NCBI RefSeq assembly: GCF_019916085.1
Contig: NZ_CP049834.1
Coordinates: 1,626,501-1,690,500, forward strand
Origin: Aquirufa lenticrescens
GTDB taxonomy: Bacteria; Bacteroidota; Bacteroidia; Cytophagales; Spirosomataceae
Length of the DNA: 64,000 nt
Direction of reading: 5' to 3'
The position numbers were made by a program, and so were the translations under genes. Below the pieces are notes generated by a model. It saw only the letters and a list, made by a program, of their open reading frames with translations, was not told the origin of the DNA and searched no databases. Positions 35,363 to 44,972 of the stretch are shown piece after piece (position 1 is the first letter of the stretch; the number at the start of each line of letters is the position of its first letter).

Positions 35363-36576
35363 TAGCCCAGAAAAACTTTATCGATGATACTGCAAGCTTG
35401 ATCCATCTCCGCACCCGTTATGGTGAGGGGAGGAGCTAGTCTTATTTTATTGCCGTGAGTCGGTTTCGCTAGCAATCCCTTTTTCATCAGATCTAGACAG
35501 ATTTCCCAAGCTACGTGGCTATCTTCGTCGGTGTCGATTTCGATGGCACATAAAAGCCCTTTTCCTCTGACTGATTTAATTAAGGCCGTTTTATCACGCA
35601 AACTTTCAAGGAAAGTCAGTAACTGTTGTCCTCTAACGGTAGCATTTTCTACTAAATCCTCATCTTCGATGATATCGATGGCTACATTCGTAACTGCGCA
35701 GGCTAACGGATTTCCACCATAGGTCGAACCGTGTTCACCAGGTTTGATGGTCAACATAATCTCGTCGTTGCAGAGCACCGCGGAGACCGGCATAAATCCG
35801 CCCGAAAGTGCTTTGCCTAACAATAAAATATCGGGATGCACTAATTCGTGGTGGCAAGCTAACCAAGCTCCAGTGCGCCCTAAGCCGGTTTGGATCTCAT
35901 CCGCGATGAAAAGCACGCGGTGTTTTTTGCATAAAGCTGCCGCTTTTTTCAAATAACCCGGCGACGGAATAACGACTCCAGCTTCACCCTGAATGGGTTC
36001 CACCATGAAAGCTGCCACATTCGGGTTTTGTAATTTCTCTTCTAAAGCCGCTAAATCATTGTAGGGAATCCGACTGAAACCCGGAACAAAAGGCCCGAAG
36101 TTGTGATAAGACGAAGGATCATTCGAGGATGAAACCGCCGCGATCGTTCTCCCCCAAAAATTTCCTTCTGCAAATATAATTTCCGCTTGATTCGCCGGAA
36201 CACCTTTCACCTCATACGCCCATTTACGGGCTAATTTGATGGCAGATTCGCCCGCTTCCACGCCCGTATTCATCAATAGGACCTTTTCGTAGCCGAATTT
36301 CTCGGCTAATTTTTTCTCTGTCGAACCTAGTAGATTCGTGTGAAAAGCGCGGGAGCTAAGTGTTAATCGCGCGGCCTGTTCTGAAATGGCTTTGACTAAA
36401 CGGGGATGACAATGTCCCTGATTTACTGCACTATAGGCAGATAGAAAATCCAGGTATTTTTTCCCCGTTACATCATAGACGTGCACGCCCTCACCGCGTT
36501 CTAAAACGACCGGCAATGGATGGTAATTATGTGCTCCAAAATCAGACTCTAACTCAATGTACTCTTGTGGGGTCAT
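35359..36576 (-). CDS. rocD: Ornithine--oxo-acid aminotransferase
   Basis: A 405-residue PLP enzyme converting ornithine to glutamate-5-semialdehyde. [60 protein letters not shown] and [15 protein letters not shown] are typical of ornithine aminotransferase and include the PLP lysine. Its ATG overlaps the fadA stop by 4 bases, so it is translated from the beta-oxidation transcript, an unusual pairing. Its stop interlocks with the DOPA-dioxygenase-like gene stop. Confidence 0.93.
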   Translation of the reverse strand: MTPQEYIELESDFGAHNYHPLPVVLERGEGVHVYDVTGKKYLDFLSAYSAVNQGHCHPRLVKAISEQAARLTLSSRAFHTNLLGSTEKKLAEKFGYEKVLLMNTGVEAGESAIKLARKWAYEVKGVPANQAEIIFAEGNFWGRTIAAVSSSNDPSSYHNFGPFVPGFSRIPYNDLAALEEKLQNPNVAAFMVEPIQGEAGVVIPSPGYLKKAAALCKKHRVLFIADEIQTGLGRTGAWLACHHELVHPDILLLGKALSGGFMPVSAVLCNDEIMLTIKPGEHGSTYGGNPLACAVTNVAIDIIEDEDLVENATVRGQQLLTFLESLRDKTALIKSVRGKGLLCAIEIDTDEDSHVAWEICLDLMKKGLLAKPTHGNKIRLAPPLTITGAEMDQACSIIDKVFLGY

Positions 36577-37748
36577 AGCAATTCGTAAATTCCCGCTACC
36601 CCTTGACCGCCACCTACGCAGGCCGTGACCATACCGTATTTTTGGTTGCGTAGACGCATTTCGTTAAATAATTGGATGGACAATTTAGCGCCAGAACATC
36701 CTAGCGGGTGTCCTAAAGCAATCGCCCCGCCATTCACATTCACGATGTTTGGATCAATATCGAGGGTTTTCATGACAGCCAAAGACTGTGCCGCAAACGC
36801 CTCGTTCAATTCAATTTGTTGGATATCTTTCAGCGTTAAACCCGCTTTTTTCAAGGCAATTGGAATCGCCTCTACTGGACCAATTCCCATCAAACTAGGT
36901 TCTACACCCGCAGTCGCGTAGGAAACCATCCGAGCGATAGGCTCTAAATGTAGTTCTTTGACTAATTTCTCAGAAACGACTAAAACGAAAGCTGCTCCAT
37001 CGGAAGTTTGGGACGCATTACCCGCGGTAACTGTTCCGCCCATCGCGAATGCCGGTTTTAATTTACCTAAAGCTTCGATGGTTGTATCTGCACGTGGACC
37101 CTCGTCTTGTGAAACAGTCCAACTGCGGGATTGTTTCTTACCTGATTTGGCATCGAAATAATTCTCCGTTACTTCTACTGGAACGATTTGTGACGTGAAT
37201 TTTCCGGCTTTTTGTGCCTCTAATGCTTTCATATGAGAAGCAAAAGAGAACGCATCTTGCTCATCGCGCGTCACGTTGTATTTCTTACTTACTTCCTCTG
37301 CCGTCAGACCCATTCCGATATAGTAATCGGGATGTTCGTTCGCGATTCCGTAGTTCAAGACCGTTTTGTGGCCCATCATCGGTAACATCGTCATCGATTC
37401 AGTACCTCCTGCAATAACGCAATCGGCCATGCCGGAAGCCACTTTAGCGGAGGCCAAAGCAATCGCCTCTAAACCAGAGCCGCAATAGCGGTTGATGATG
37501 AAACCGGGAACGTTTTTAGGTAATGATAAAAGGGAAATGTAGCGCGCCATTTGCATCCCTTGCTCGGCTTCGGGAATGGCGTTGCCCACGATCAAATCGT
37601 CGACACGTGCCGGATCTAAATTAGGCACTTGCTTCATCAAATGTTTAATGACTTCCGCCGCTAAATCATCTGGACGCATCGTTCTGAAACCTCCTCTTTT
37701 GGCTTTTGCAACTGCTGTGCGGTACCCTGCTATGATATATGCATTCAT
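36573..37748 (-). CDS. Acetyl-CoA C-acyltransferase (beta-oxidation thiolase)
   Basis: A 391-residue thiolase that releases acetyl-CoA in fatty acid breakdown. The nucleophile is Cys89 in [10 protein letters not shown]; the base His lies in [15 protein letters not shown] and the second Cys in TACVGGGQG. It is 11 bases downstream of the multifunctional hydroxyacyl-CoA dehydrogenase gene, and together they form the usual FadA/FadB pair. The stop overlaps the rocD start by 4 bases. Confidence 0.95.
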   Translation of the reverse strand: MNAYIIAGYRTAVAKAKRGGFRTMRPDDLAAEVIKHLMKQVPNLDPARVDDLIVGNAIPEAEQGMQMARYISLLSLPKNVPGFIINRYCGSGLEAIALASAKVASGMADCVIAGGTESMTMLPMMGHKTVLNYGIANEHPDYYIGMGLTAEEVSKKYNVTRDEQDAFSFASHMKALEAQKAGKFTSQIVPVEVTENYFDAKSGKKQSRSWTVSQDEGPRADTTIEALGKLKPAFAMGGTVTAGNASQTSDGAAFVLVVSEKLVKELHLEPIARMVSYATAGVEPSLMGIGPVEAIPIALKKAGLTLKDIQQIELNEAFAAQSLAVMKTLDIDPNIVNVNGGAIALGHPLGCSGAKLSIQLFNEMRLRNQKYGMVTACVGGGQGVAGIYELL

Positions 37749-37759
37749 CTTCGTACGAT

Positions 37760-40165
37760 TTAATTTCTGAGTGGTTTACCGCCACCTAATAAACTTTGGA
37801 TTCTGTCCATGGTCTTTTTCTCACCACATAATGAAAGGAAAGCCTCTCTTTCTAGGTCGAGTAAATACGTTTCGCTCACGACTTGCGGAGCGTCTAAATC
37901 GCCACCGCAGATCGCATAGGCTAATTTATTCGCAATTAAGGCGTCGTGTTCTGAGATGTAACGCCCCATTAACATGCCTTGGATGCCTGCTTTGAATAGG
38001 GCCAAACCTTGTTTTCCCTCCACCCAGACATCGTTGCGTCTCGCTTTTTGGACATATCCTGCGTCTGCTAAGGCCAAAGCCTCTCTTTTCGCCTCCGATA
38101 TTACCTGGTTGCGATTCAACACGATGCGATCCTGAGCGCGTAAATAATTCATCTCTCTCGCCTCGTGCGCCGAAGTACTCACGCGCGCCGTTGCGATATT
38201 CATAAAGGCCTCTTGCAAACGGTTCAACTCCACATCGCCTGCGCGACGGGCATCGCCCATCCGCAACGCCATCTCTTTCGTTCCACCACCCGCAGGAATC
38301 AAACCGACTCCCACTTCGACTAGACCCATATATAATTCCGCATGAGCGACAATCTTATCCGCGTGTAAGTTGATTTCGCAACCACCACCCAAGGCTAACG
38401 TATGTGGTGCAACGACTACCGGAATGCCCGAGTAGCGTACGCGCATCATCGTTTCTTGGAATGTCGCGATCATATTATTAATGTCGTCGAATTTCTGTTC
38501 CATTGCGAACATGAACAACATCCCTAGATTCGCACCTGCAGAGAATGCCTCGTTTGACTCGTTTCCGATCACCAAACCTTGGAAATCTTTTTCCGCCGTC
38601 GCGATAGCCTCTTGAATGCCTTCCAGCACTCCTTGGCCCATCGTGTTCATTTTCGAGTGGAATTCTAAGCCTAAAATGCCATCGCCTAAATCCACGATGT
38701 GCATATCGTCATTTGAAGAAACGGTTTTGGTAGGCTTTAAGATCTGCAAATTGATTTGCTTTTCTGCTCCTGCAATTGCTTGGTATTTCTTAGTCGCAAT
38801 ATCGTAGAATAAACGCTTACCACCTTCTACTTTGTAGAATGAGGTGTGTCCTGCTGCAACCATTTCCGTTACCCAAGCTGCCGGTGCAAGACCCTCGGCT
38901 TTCATTAATTCGATACCATTCACGACACCGATAGCGTCCCAGGTTTCGAAAATTCCCATTTCCCAGCCAAAACCAGCGCAAATCGCTTGGTCAATTTTGA
39001 CTAGATCATCTGCGATCTCCGGAATGCGATTCGACGCATAACGGAAACCATCTAAGATGGTTTTGCGGTAGAATTCGCCGGCTAAATCTTTTCCCGCTAA
39101 TAAAAGTGCGAAGCGATCAGCTAGGTTATCGATCGCTTTCGAGCGATCTAAGGTTTCGAAATTCACGCGTTCCGCTGCGCGGTACTCAAACGTTTTAAGA
39201 TCCAGGCTCAGGATGACCGTTTTGCCTTTTTCGTCTTTGGTCTTCTTATAAAATCCTTGACCCGTTTTGTCGCCCAGCCATTTGTTTTCCATCAAACGCT
39301 GTAACATCACCGGAAGGTTGAAAATCTCTTTGCTTTCGTCGTTTACGAGTGCGGCTTTCAAATTGTTCGCCACGTGAACGGTGGTGTCTAAACCGACTAC
39401 ATCAGAAAGACGGAACGTACCTGATTTAGGGCGACCTACGACTTTAGAAGTTAATTTATCGACTTGCTCTACCGTTAAGCCTAATTCCTCCACCACTTTC
39501 ATCGTCTGCATCATCGAATAAACGCCAATGCGGTTCGCGATGAAGGCTGGCGTGTCCTTACATAAGACGGCCGTTTTACCTAATTGGGTTTCGCCGTAGC
39601 TTAATAGGAATTCGATGATAGCAGCATCCGTTTTAGGACCTGGAATCACTTCGAATAAACGGAGGTAGCGGGGAGGGTTGAAGAAGTGGGTTCCGCAGAA
39701 ATGTTTTTGGAAATCTTCACTTCTACCTTCTGACATCAAATGAATCGGAATACCCGATGTATTCGAGGTTACTAAGGTGCCCGCTGTGCGGAACTTCTCT
39801 ACCTTTTCGTAGAGCGATTGTTTGATAGCTAAGTTTTCTACGACTACCTCCATGATCCAGTCGGCTGAACTGATTTCCGAAAGATTGTCTTCGAAGTTGC
39901 CTAGCTTGATGTTATTCGCAAAGCCCGCCGCATAGAGCGATGCAGGCTTTGCTTTTATAGTTTGTTGAAATGCTGCGTTAACGATTCGGTTGCGTACCGA
40001 AGGGTGTTCTAAACGAAGACCTTTGGCCTCTTCCTCTGGGCTCAAAGTCTGTGGTGCAATGTCCAATAAAAGGACCTGAACCCCAATATTTGCGAAATGA
40101 CAGGCTATTCTAGAGCCCATAATTCCTGAGCCTAAAATGGCTACTTTTTTAATGGCACGATTCAT
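37760..40165 (-). CDS. 3-hydroxyacyl-CoA dehydrogenase / enoyl-CoA hydratase bifunctional protein
   Basis: An 801-residue beta-oxidation enzyme with the dehydrogenase first: the NAD loop GSGIMGSRI at residues 12-20, the catalytic CGTHFFNPPRYLRLFEVI and the dehydrogenase C-terminal domains (about 190-400). An enoyl-CoA hydratase domain follows (about 510-720, with ALGGGCEINLHADKIVA). This order is the reverse of E. coli FadB and is common in Bacteroidota. I start at ATG 40165 because it opens the NAD fold; the longer frame from 40222 is less likely. It leads the operon to the thiolase and rocD. Confidence 0.94.
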   Translation of the reverse strand: MNRAIKKVAILGSGIMGSRIACHFANIGVQVLLLDIAPQTLSPEEEAKGLRLEHPSVRNRIVNAAFQQTIKAKPASLYAAGFANNIKLGNFEDNLSEISSADWIMEVVVENLAIKQSLYEKVEKFRTAGTLVTSNTSGIPIHLMSEGRSEDFQKHFCGTHFFNPPRYLRLFEVIPGPKTDAAIIEFLLSYGETQLGKTAVLCKDTPAFIANRIGVYSMMQTMKVVEELGLTVEQVDKLTSKVVGRPKSGTFRLSDVVGLDTTVHVANNLKAALVNDESKEIFNLPVMLQRLMENKWLGDKTGQGFYKKTKDEKGKTVILSLDLKTFEYRAAERVNFETLDRSKAIDNLADRFALLLAGKDLAGEFYRKTILDGFRYASNRIPEIADDLVKIDQAICAGFGWEMGIFETWDAIGVVNGIELMKAEGLAPAAWVTEMVAAGHTSFYKVEGGKRLFYDIATKKYQAIAGAEKQINLQILKPTKTVSSNDDMHIVDLGDGILGLEFHSKMNTMGQGVLEGIQEAIATAEKDFQGLVIGNESNEAFSAGANLGMLFMFAMEQKFDDINNMIATFQETMMRVRYSGIPVVVAPHTLALGGGCEINLHADKIVAHAELYMGLVEVGVGLIPAGGGTKEMALRMGDARRAGDVELNRLQEAFMNIATARVSTSAHEAREMNYLRAQDRIVLNRNQVISEAKREALALADAGYVQKARRNDVWVEGKQGLALFKAGIQGMLMGRYISEHDALIANKLAYAICGGDLDAPQVVSETYLLDLEREAFLSLCGEKKTMDRIQSLLGGGKPLRN

Positions 40166-40215
40166 ATCTACGTTTTTAAATCTCGATGCGTAAATATAAA
40201 TAAAAGGAATTATGT

Positions 40216-40227
40216 TATGCAAGCATA
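40216..40227. promoter_or_regulatory. Small inverted repeat upstream of the beta-oxidation operon
   Basis: TATGC-AA-GCATA lies about 50 bases before the ATG at 40165. On the minus strand its centre holds TTG, which is followed after about 21 bases by TATATTTA, a near -7 element. A regulator bound here would cover the -33 region. Candidate operator only. Confidence 0.35.
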
Positions 40228-40244
40228 CTAAATTTTATTTGCAC

Positions 40245-40270
40245 AAAAAAGGCGATCCCAAGGGACCGCC
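40245..40270 (-). terminator. Rho-independent terminator after gcvP
   Basis: Read on the minus strand, GGCGGTCCC pairs with GGGATCGCC (one G-U) around TTG, followed by six T. It lies 24 bases past the gcvP stop. Confidence 0.88.
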
Positions 40271-40294
40271 TTCAATGAAACGCTTGACGCAAAA

Positions 40295-43141
40295 TTACAT
40301 ATAACTCTCCATCGGCTCGCAAGCGCAAACTAGGTTGCGGTCTCCATAAGCGGAGTCGATACGAGAAACCGTAGGCCAAAACTTGTTCGCCTTCACATAT
40401 GCTAGCGGGAATACCGCTTTCTCGCGTGAGTAAGGACGATCCCAATCGCCTAGTAAAACAGCCGATTGTGTATGAGGCGCGTGCTTTAACACGTTGTTTG
40501 CTTTGTCCGCTTTGCCTTCTTCGATCTCGCGAATCTCAGCACGAATGCTCAAAAGCGCATCGCAGAAACGATCTAACTCGTCTTTATTCTCAGACTCCGT
40601 AGGCTCGATCATTAAGGTTCCAGCTACCGGGAATGAAAGGGTAGGAGCGTGGAAACCGTAATCCATTAAACGTTTCGCGATATCTTCTGCCTCTACGCCA
40701 GCGGATAATTTGAACGGACGGCAATCCACGATCATCTCGTGTGCGCAACGTCCTTGTGAACCGGTATATAGGATAGGGAATTCTTTTTCCAAACGCGCCT
40801 TGATGTAGTTCGCATTTAAGATTGCCGTTTCTGTCGCCGTAGTCAATCCTTTACCACCCATCATCGCAATGTAAGCGTAAGAGATCGCCAAAATACTCGC
40901 AGATCCTACTGGAGCCGCAGAAACCGCACCCGAAGTTCCGTCATGAACGTGACCTGGTAAGAAAGGAACTAACTGTGGCGCTACGCCGATAGGTCCCATG
41001 CCTGGGCCACCACCTCCGTGAGGGATACAGAAAGTTTTGTGCAAGTTCAAGTGACAAACGTCCGCTCCGATGCGCGCAGGGGAGGTTAATCCGACCTGAG
41101 CATTCATGTTCGCGCCGTCCATGTACACTTGGCCGCCATTTTCGTGGATGATTTCGCAAATCTCTTGGATGGTTTCTTCGAATACCCCGTGGGTACTTGG
41201 GTAGGTAACCATTAAGCAAGAGAGGTTGTCTTTGTGTTCCAAAGCTTTGGCCTTCAAATCAGCCACGTCAATATTTCCGTTCGCATCGCAAGGGGAAACG
41301 ATTACTTTCATTCCGGCCATCACGGCAGAAGCAGGATTCGTTCCGTGAGCAGAAGATGGGATGATCGCAATGTTACGGTGGTGATCGCCGCGAGATGCGT
41401 GGTACGCACGAATGGTCATCAAACCAGCGTATTCGCCTTGGGCTCCCGAGTTCGGTTGCATCGACATTTTAGCGAAACCAGTGATCTCACATAACCACTC
41501 ATTTAAATCAGCAACTAATTGCTGGTAGCCTTTCGTCTGAGAAGCTGGCGCAAATGGGTGAATCTTGCCTAATTCTGGCCAAGTCACCGGAATCATTTCC
41601 GTCGTCGCATTCAATTTCATCGTACAAGAACCCAAAGAGATCATCGAATGAACCATCGATAAATCTTTTGATTCCAATGATTTTAAATAACGCAACATTC
41701 CGTGCTCGGAATGGTATTTATTGAATACGCTGTGCGTTAAGAATGTTGATGTACGCGTTAACGCTGCTGGTATTGCCCAAGTAACGTTTTTCTCTGCTGT
41801 TTTCGCGCCTTTCAATGTCTCGAAGAACGAGATGATCTCGATTACGTCTGCTTCCTGCGTTGTTTCATCTAGAGAGATGCTCGTCGTAGTCGCCGTATAA
41901 CGTAAGTTGCGCTCTGCTTTTTCTGCCAAAGCCCGCAAGTCCGCCGTCTGCGCTCCCGTCTGAATCGTAAGCGTATCGAAGTGGGTCGTATTTTCTAAGG
42001 TAAACCCTAGTTTACGTAAGTTAACTGCTAGTAATTCCGTCAAGCCGTATACTTTTTCGGCGATTTTCTTCAAGCCAGTTGGGCCGTGGTAGATCGCGTA
42101 AGAAGCTGCCATGATGGATAATAATACTTGCGCTGTACAGATATTAGACGTTGCTTTTTCGCGGCGTATGTGTTGCTCACGTGTTTGAAGCGCCATACGT
42201 AAAGCACGATTCCCTTCTGCATCCACCGAAACACCGATGATACGTCCCGGAATGTTACGCTTGTATTTTTCTTTCGTTGCGAAGAAGCCGGCGTGCGGTC
42301 CTCCAAAGCCCATCGGTACCCCAAAGCGTTGGGAAACACCCACTACTGCATCTGCTCCCATTTCACCTGGAGGCGTTAATAAAGTCAAGGCTAATAAATC
42401 TGCTGCGACTACGACTTGTAAGCCGTTTTCTTTCGCTGCAGCGATTAAAGCACAATAATCAAATACCTCGCCGTTAGAAGCAGGGTATTGTAACATCATT
42501 CCGTAGAAACGCGCGTCCGTTACATCGAAAGTGCGGTGATCGCCCACGACGATTTCGATACCAATAGGTTCAGCACGTGTTTTTAATAAGTCGATGGTTT
42601 GTGGTAGACATAATTCAGACACAAAATAGGCTTCTGCGTTGTTGCGTTCTGCTGGTCTTTGGCCATATAACATCGTCATGGCTTCCGCTGCTGCTGTTCC
42701 TTCATCTAAAAGGGACGCATTCGCTAATTCCATGCCAGTAAGGTCGATAATCATCGTTTGGTAGTTCAATAACATTTCCAAACGACCTTGTGCGATTTCC
42801 GCTTGGTAAGGCGTGTAAGCCGTGTACCAAGAAGGATTTTCTAAAATGTTTCTCAAAATGACCGTCGGCACAATTGTGTCCGAGTATCCTAAACCGATGT
42901 GTGATTTGAAGATCTGGTTTTGGCCCATTACTGCTTTAAAATCACGCAAGAACGCGAACTCTGATTTCGGTTCTGGCAAGCGAAGCCCTTGAGCTAAGCG
43001 AATTTTTTCAGGAACAGTTTGTTGAATAAGTGTCTCCAAGCTGTCTACGCCAATGGTTTTTAGCATAGCGGCGATATCAGCTGCTTCTGCATTGTTATGA
43101 CGTAAAGAAAAGTCTTCCTGATAAGTGTAATTTGGGGTCAT
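40295..43141 (-). CDS. gcvP: Glycine dehydrogenase (decarboxylating), P-protein
   Basis: A 948-residue single-chain P-protein of the glycine cleavage system, which decarboxylates glycine with PLP and passes the aminomethyl group to the H-protein. The first half has [22 protein letters not shown]; the PLP lysine lies in [20 protein letters not shown] in the second half. I start at ATG 43141 (MTPNYTYQ). gcvT and gcvH are not adjacent. A -7-like TAAATTTG lies upstream at 43174-43181 on the minus strand. Confidence 0.97.
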   Translation of the reverse strand: MTPNYTYQEDFSLRHNNAEAADIAAMLKTIGVDSLETLIQQTVPEKIRLAQGLRLPEPKSEFAFLRDFKAVMGQNQIFKSHIGLGYSDTIVPTVILRNILENPSWYTAYTPYQAEIAQGRLEMLLNYQTMIIDLTGMELANASLLDEGTAAAEAMTMLYGQRPAERNNAEAYFVSELCLPQTIDLLKTRAEPIGIEIVVGDHRTFDVTDARFYGMMLQYPASNGEVFDYCALIAAAKENGLQVVVAADLLALTLLTPPGEMGADAVVGVSQRFGVPMGFGGPHAGFFATKEKYKRNIPGRIIGVSVDAEGNRALRMALQTREQHIRREKATSNICTAQVLLSIMAASYAIYHGPTGLKKIAEKVYGLTELLAVNLRKLGFTLENTTHFDTLTIQTGAQTADLRALAEKAERNLRYTATTTSISLDETTQEADVIEIISFFETLKGAKTAEKNVTWAIPAALTRTSTFLTHSVFNKYHSEHGMLRYLKSLESKDLSMVHSMISLGSCTMKLNATTEMIPVTWPELGKIHPFAPASQTKGYQQLVADLNEWLCEITGFAKMSMQPNSGAQGEYAGLMTIRAYHASRGDHHRNIAIIPSSAHGTNPASAVMAGMKVIVSPCDANGNIDVADLKAKALEHKDNLSCLMVTYPSTHGVFEETIQEICEIIHENGGQVYMDGANMNAQVGLTSPARIGADVCHLNLHKTFCIPHGGGGPGMGPIGVAPQLVPFLPGHVHDGTSGAVSAAPVGSASILAISYAYIAMMGGKGLTTATETAILNANYIKARLEKEFPILYTGSQGRCAHEMIVDCRPFKLSAGVEAEDIAKRLMDYGFHAPTLSFPVAGTLMIEPTESENKDELDRFCDALLSIRAEIREIEEGKADKANNVLKHAPHTQSAVLLGDWDRPYSREKAVFPLAYVKANKFWPTVSRIDSAYGDRNLVCACEPMESYM

Positions 43142-43173
43142 GAATGTTGAGAATTTGGATGATAAAATCGCCA

Positions 43174-43181
43174 CAAATTTA
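43174..43181 (-). promoter_or_regulatory. Putative -7 element of gcvP
   Basis: On the minus strand TAAATTTG matches TANNTTTG about 33 bases before the gcvP ATG. No TTG lies at the expected -33 position. Confidence 0.35.
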
Positions 43182-43244
43182 ATCTTTTTTTAGCGATTTA
43201 TTTTTAGATTCTTAACTTCGCTTTCTTAAATTTTGTTTCAACAA

Positions 43245-44843
43245 ATGAAAAAAACTAACATCTACGTTTTAGGGCTACTTTTAGCTGCTAAATTTATCCC
43301 GATGAGCGCTATTGCTCAGGGAGATCCAGTTCCTTACGCGTTGTCTATTCGCGCGGATGATCTGAAAAAACACTTGACTTTTATCGCTTCAGATAGCTTG
43401 AAAGGTCGTAATACAGGTTCGCCAGAACAGAAAGTGGCTGCGAACTACATTGCAGACTCATTTAAGAAATCCGGTATTGCGCCAGTGAATGGGTCTTATT
43501 TCCAAAAAGTGGACTTAGTGAACCGCGCTTGGTCGAACGTTTTTATTTCTTCCAAAGGAAAGAAATACGAATACCTAGGCGAAATGATGGCGAATGCCTT
43601 AGCGCCAGTTGCGGCTAATTCAAAATTCCCAGTCGTATTTGCTGGCTTTGGAGTACAACAAGGTGGCTACACGGATTTTGACAAATTAAATGCTAAAGGC
43701 AAATACGTATTAGCTTTCGAAGGCGAAGCGAAAGACGCAGCGGGTCTTTATGTACTTTCTGGTTCAAAAGATCCATCTGTTTTCGGAAAAGGCGATGGCT
43801 GGAAAGAAAAATTAAAGCGTGCACAAGCGGCTGGAGCGAAAGGTTTGATCTTGATCGCGGATCGCGATACGAAAGCTTTTGGCAATCAAGTACGTCAACG
43901 TCAAGTGATGATGAAGCGTTTCGGTAACGAGCGTATGGCCTTCGCTGATGCAGCCTCTGCAGCAAACGAAGCTCCGGTATTATTAATTTCTTCTGAAGCG
44001 GCTGCTGAAATCTTAGGCACAACGGAAGCTGAATTATTAGCGTACAAGGCTTCTTTAGCAACAGCAAAAAAATCTGTTGCCTCTAAATTCAAAGCGGCTC
44101 CTATCGAAGTAACCATCGAAAGAACAGAGAAGCCAGTTGATACTTATAATGTCGTAGGTTATTTAGAAGGAACAGACAAGAAAGAAGAATTGGTTGTTTT
44201 AACAGCTCACTACGATCACATCGGTGTTTCTGCCGATGGCCAAATCAACAATGGCGCAAACGACGATGGTTCTGGTACCGTGACGGTGATGGAATTAGCA
44301 GAGGCTTTTGGTAAAGCAGCAGCAGAAGGAAAACGTCCACGTCGTAGTATCTTGTTTATGACGGTGACAGGTGAGGAAAAAGGTCTTTTGGGTTCTGAGT
44401 GGTATGCAAATCACCCTTTATTCCCATTAAAGAACACAGTTGTAGATTTAAACACAGATATGACTGGTCGTTATGATGACGAGCATAAAGGTAAGCCTGA
44501 TTATATCTACGAGATTGGTTCTGATAAATTATCGTCTCAATTACGCGAGGTGTTAGTAGAGCAAAACAAGAAGCACGTAGGTTTAGAATTAGACTTCCGT
44601 TTTAATGACCCGAACGATCCGAACCGTTTCTACTATCGTTCTGATCACTATAACTTCGCTAAGCATGGTATTCCAGTGGCTTTCTTCTTCAATGGAGTTC
44701 ACGACGATTACCACATGCCAGGTGATGAGGTAGACAAAATTGAATTTGACCAAATCCAAAAAGTAGGCCGTTTAGTGTTCTACATGGCTTGGGAAATTGC
44801 GAATAGAGAGCAGCGATTGGTGGTGGATTCTAATAAGCCATAG
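43245..44843 (+). CDS. Secreted M28 family zinc aminopeptidase
   Basis: A 532-residue exported metallopeptidase. Signal peptide of about 25 residues ending SAIAQ; a protease-associated domain is inserted at roughly residues 100-270; the M28 core shows His322 in LTAHYDHIG, Asp340 in NGANDDGSGT, the Glu pair 377-378 in GEEKGLLGS and a later His in YRSDHYNFAKHG. Two zinc ions should be bound. Likely takes N-terminal residues from peptides in the periplasm. I start at ATG 43245. Its TAG stop is followed 3 bases later by a heptamer array. Confidence 0.92.
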   Translation: MKKTNIYVLGLLLAAKFIPMSAIAQGDPVPYALSIRADDLKKHLTFIASDSLKGRNTGSPEQKVAANYIADSFKKSGIAPVNGSYFQKVDLVNRAWSNVFISSKGKKYEYLGEMMANALAPVAANSKFPVVFAGFGVQQGGYTDFDKLNAKGKYVLAFEGEAKDAAGLYVLSGSKDPSVFGKGDGWKEKLKRAQAAGAKGLILIADRDTKAFGNQVRQRQVMMKRFGNERMAFADAASAANEAPVLLISSEAAAEILGTTEAELLAYKASLATAKKSVASKFKAAPIEVTIERTEKPVDTYNVVGYLEGTDKKEELVVLTAHYDHIGVSADGQINNGANDDGSGTVTVMELAEAFGKAAAEGKRPRRSILFMTVTGEEKGLLGSEWYANHPLFPLKNTVVDLNTDMTGRYDDEHKGKPDYIYEIGSDKLSSQLREVLVEQNKKHVGLELDFRFNDPNDPNRFYYRSDHYNFAKHGIPVAFFFNGVHDDYHMPGDEVDKIEFDQIQKVGRLVFYMAWEIANREQRLVVDSNKP

Positions 44844-44846
44844 GCT

Positions 44847-44881
44847 TAGAGTAGAGAGAGGAGATTATAGAGTATAGATTT
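44847..44881 (+). repeat. Heptamer array after the M28 peptidase gene
   Basis: Five units: TAGAGTA, GAGAGAG, GAGATTA, TAGAGTA, TAGATTT, beginning 3 bases after the TAG stop. The same family as at 9946-9987, in the same orientation relative to the gene it follows. Confidence 0.88.
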
Positions 44882-44905
44882 TGACTTTTATATTTCTAAA
44901 TTAGT

Positions 44906-44931
44906 AAAAAAGGGGCCTTGGCCCCTTTTTT
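44906..44931. terminator. Two-way terminator between the M28 and DUF4954 genes
   Basis: A perfect palindrome: six A, GGGGCC, TT, GGCCCC, six T. It serves both converging genes and is flanked on each side by heptamer arrays. Confidence 0.93.
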
Positions 44932-44941
44932 AATTCCACAT

Positions 44942-44972
44942 CTCTGCTCTCTTCTCTATACTCTCTTATCTA
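44942..44972 (-). repeat. Heptamer array spanning the 3' end of the DUF4954 gene
   Basis: Plus-strand units CTCTGCT, CTCTTCT, CTATACT, CTCTTAT and partial CTA. The TAG stop of the DUF4954 gene (44956-44958) and its last four codons (DKRV) lie inside the array. Confidence 0.88.

Noticed and set aside
43142-43244. Possible glycine riboswitch upstream of gcvP
   Set aside because: Only about 30 bases separate the likely -7 element from the start, too short for the aptamer, and no conserved blocks are present.
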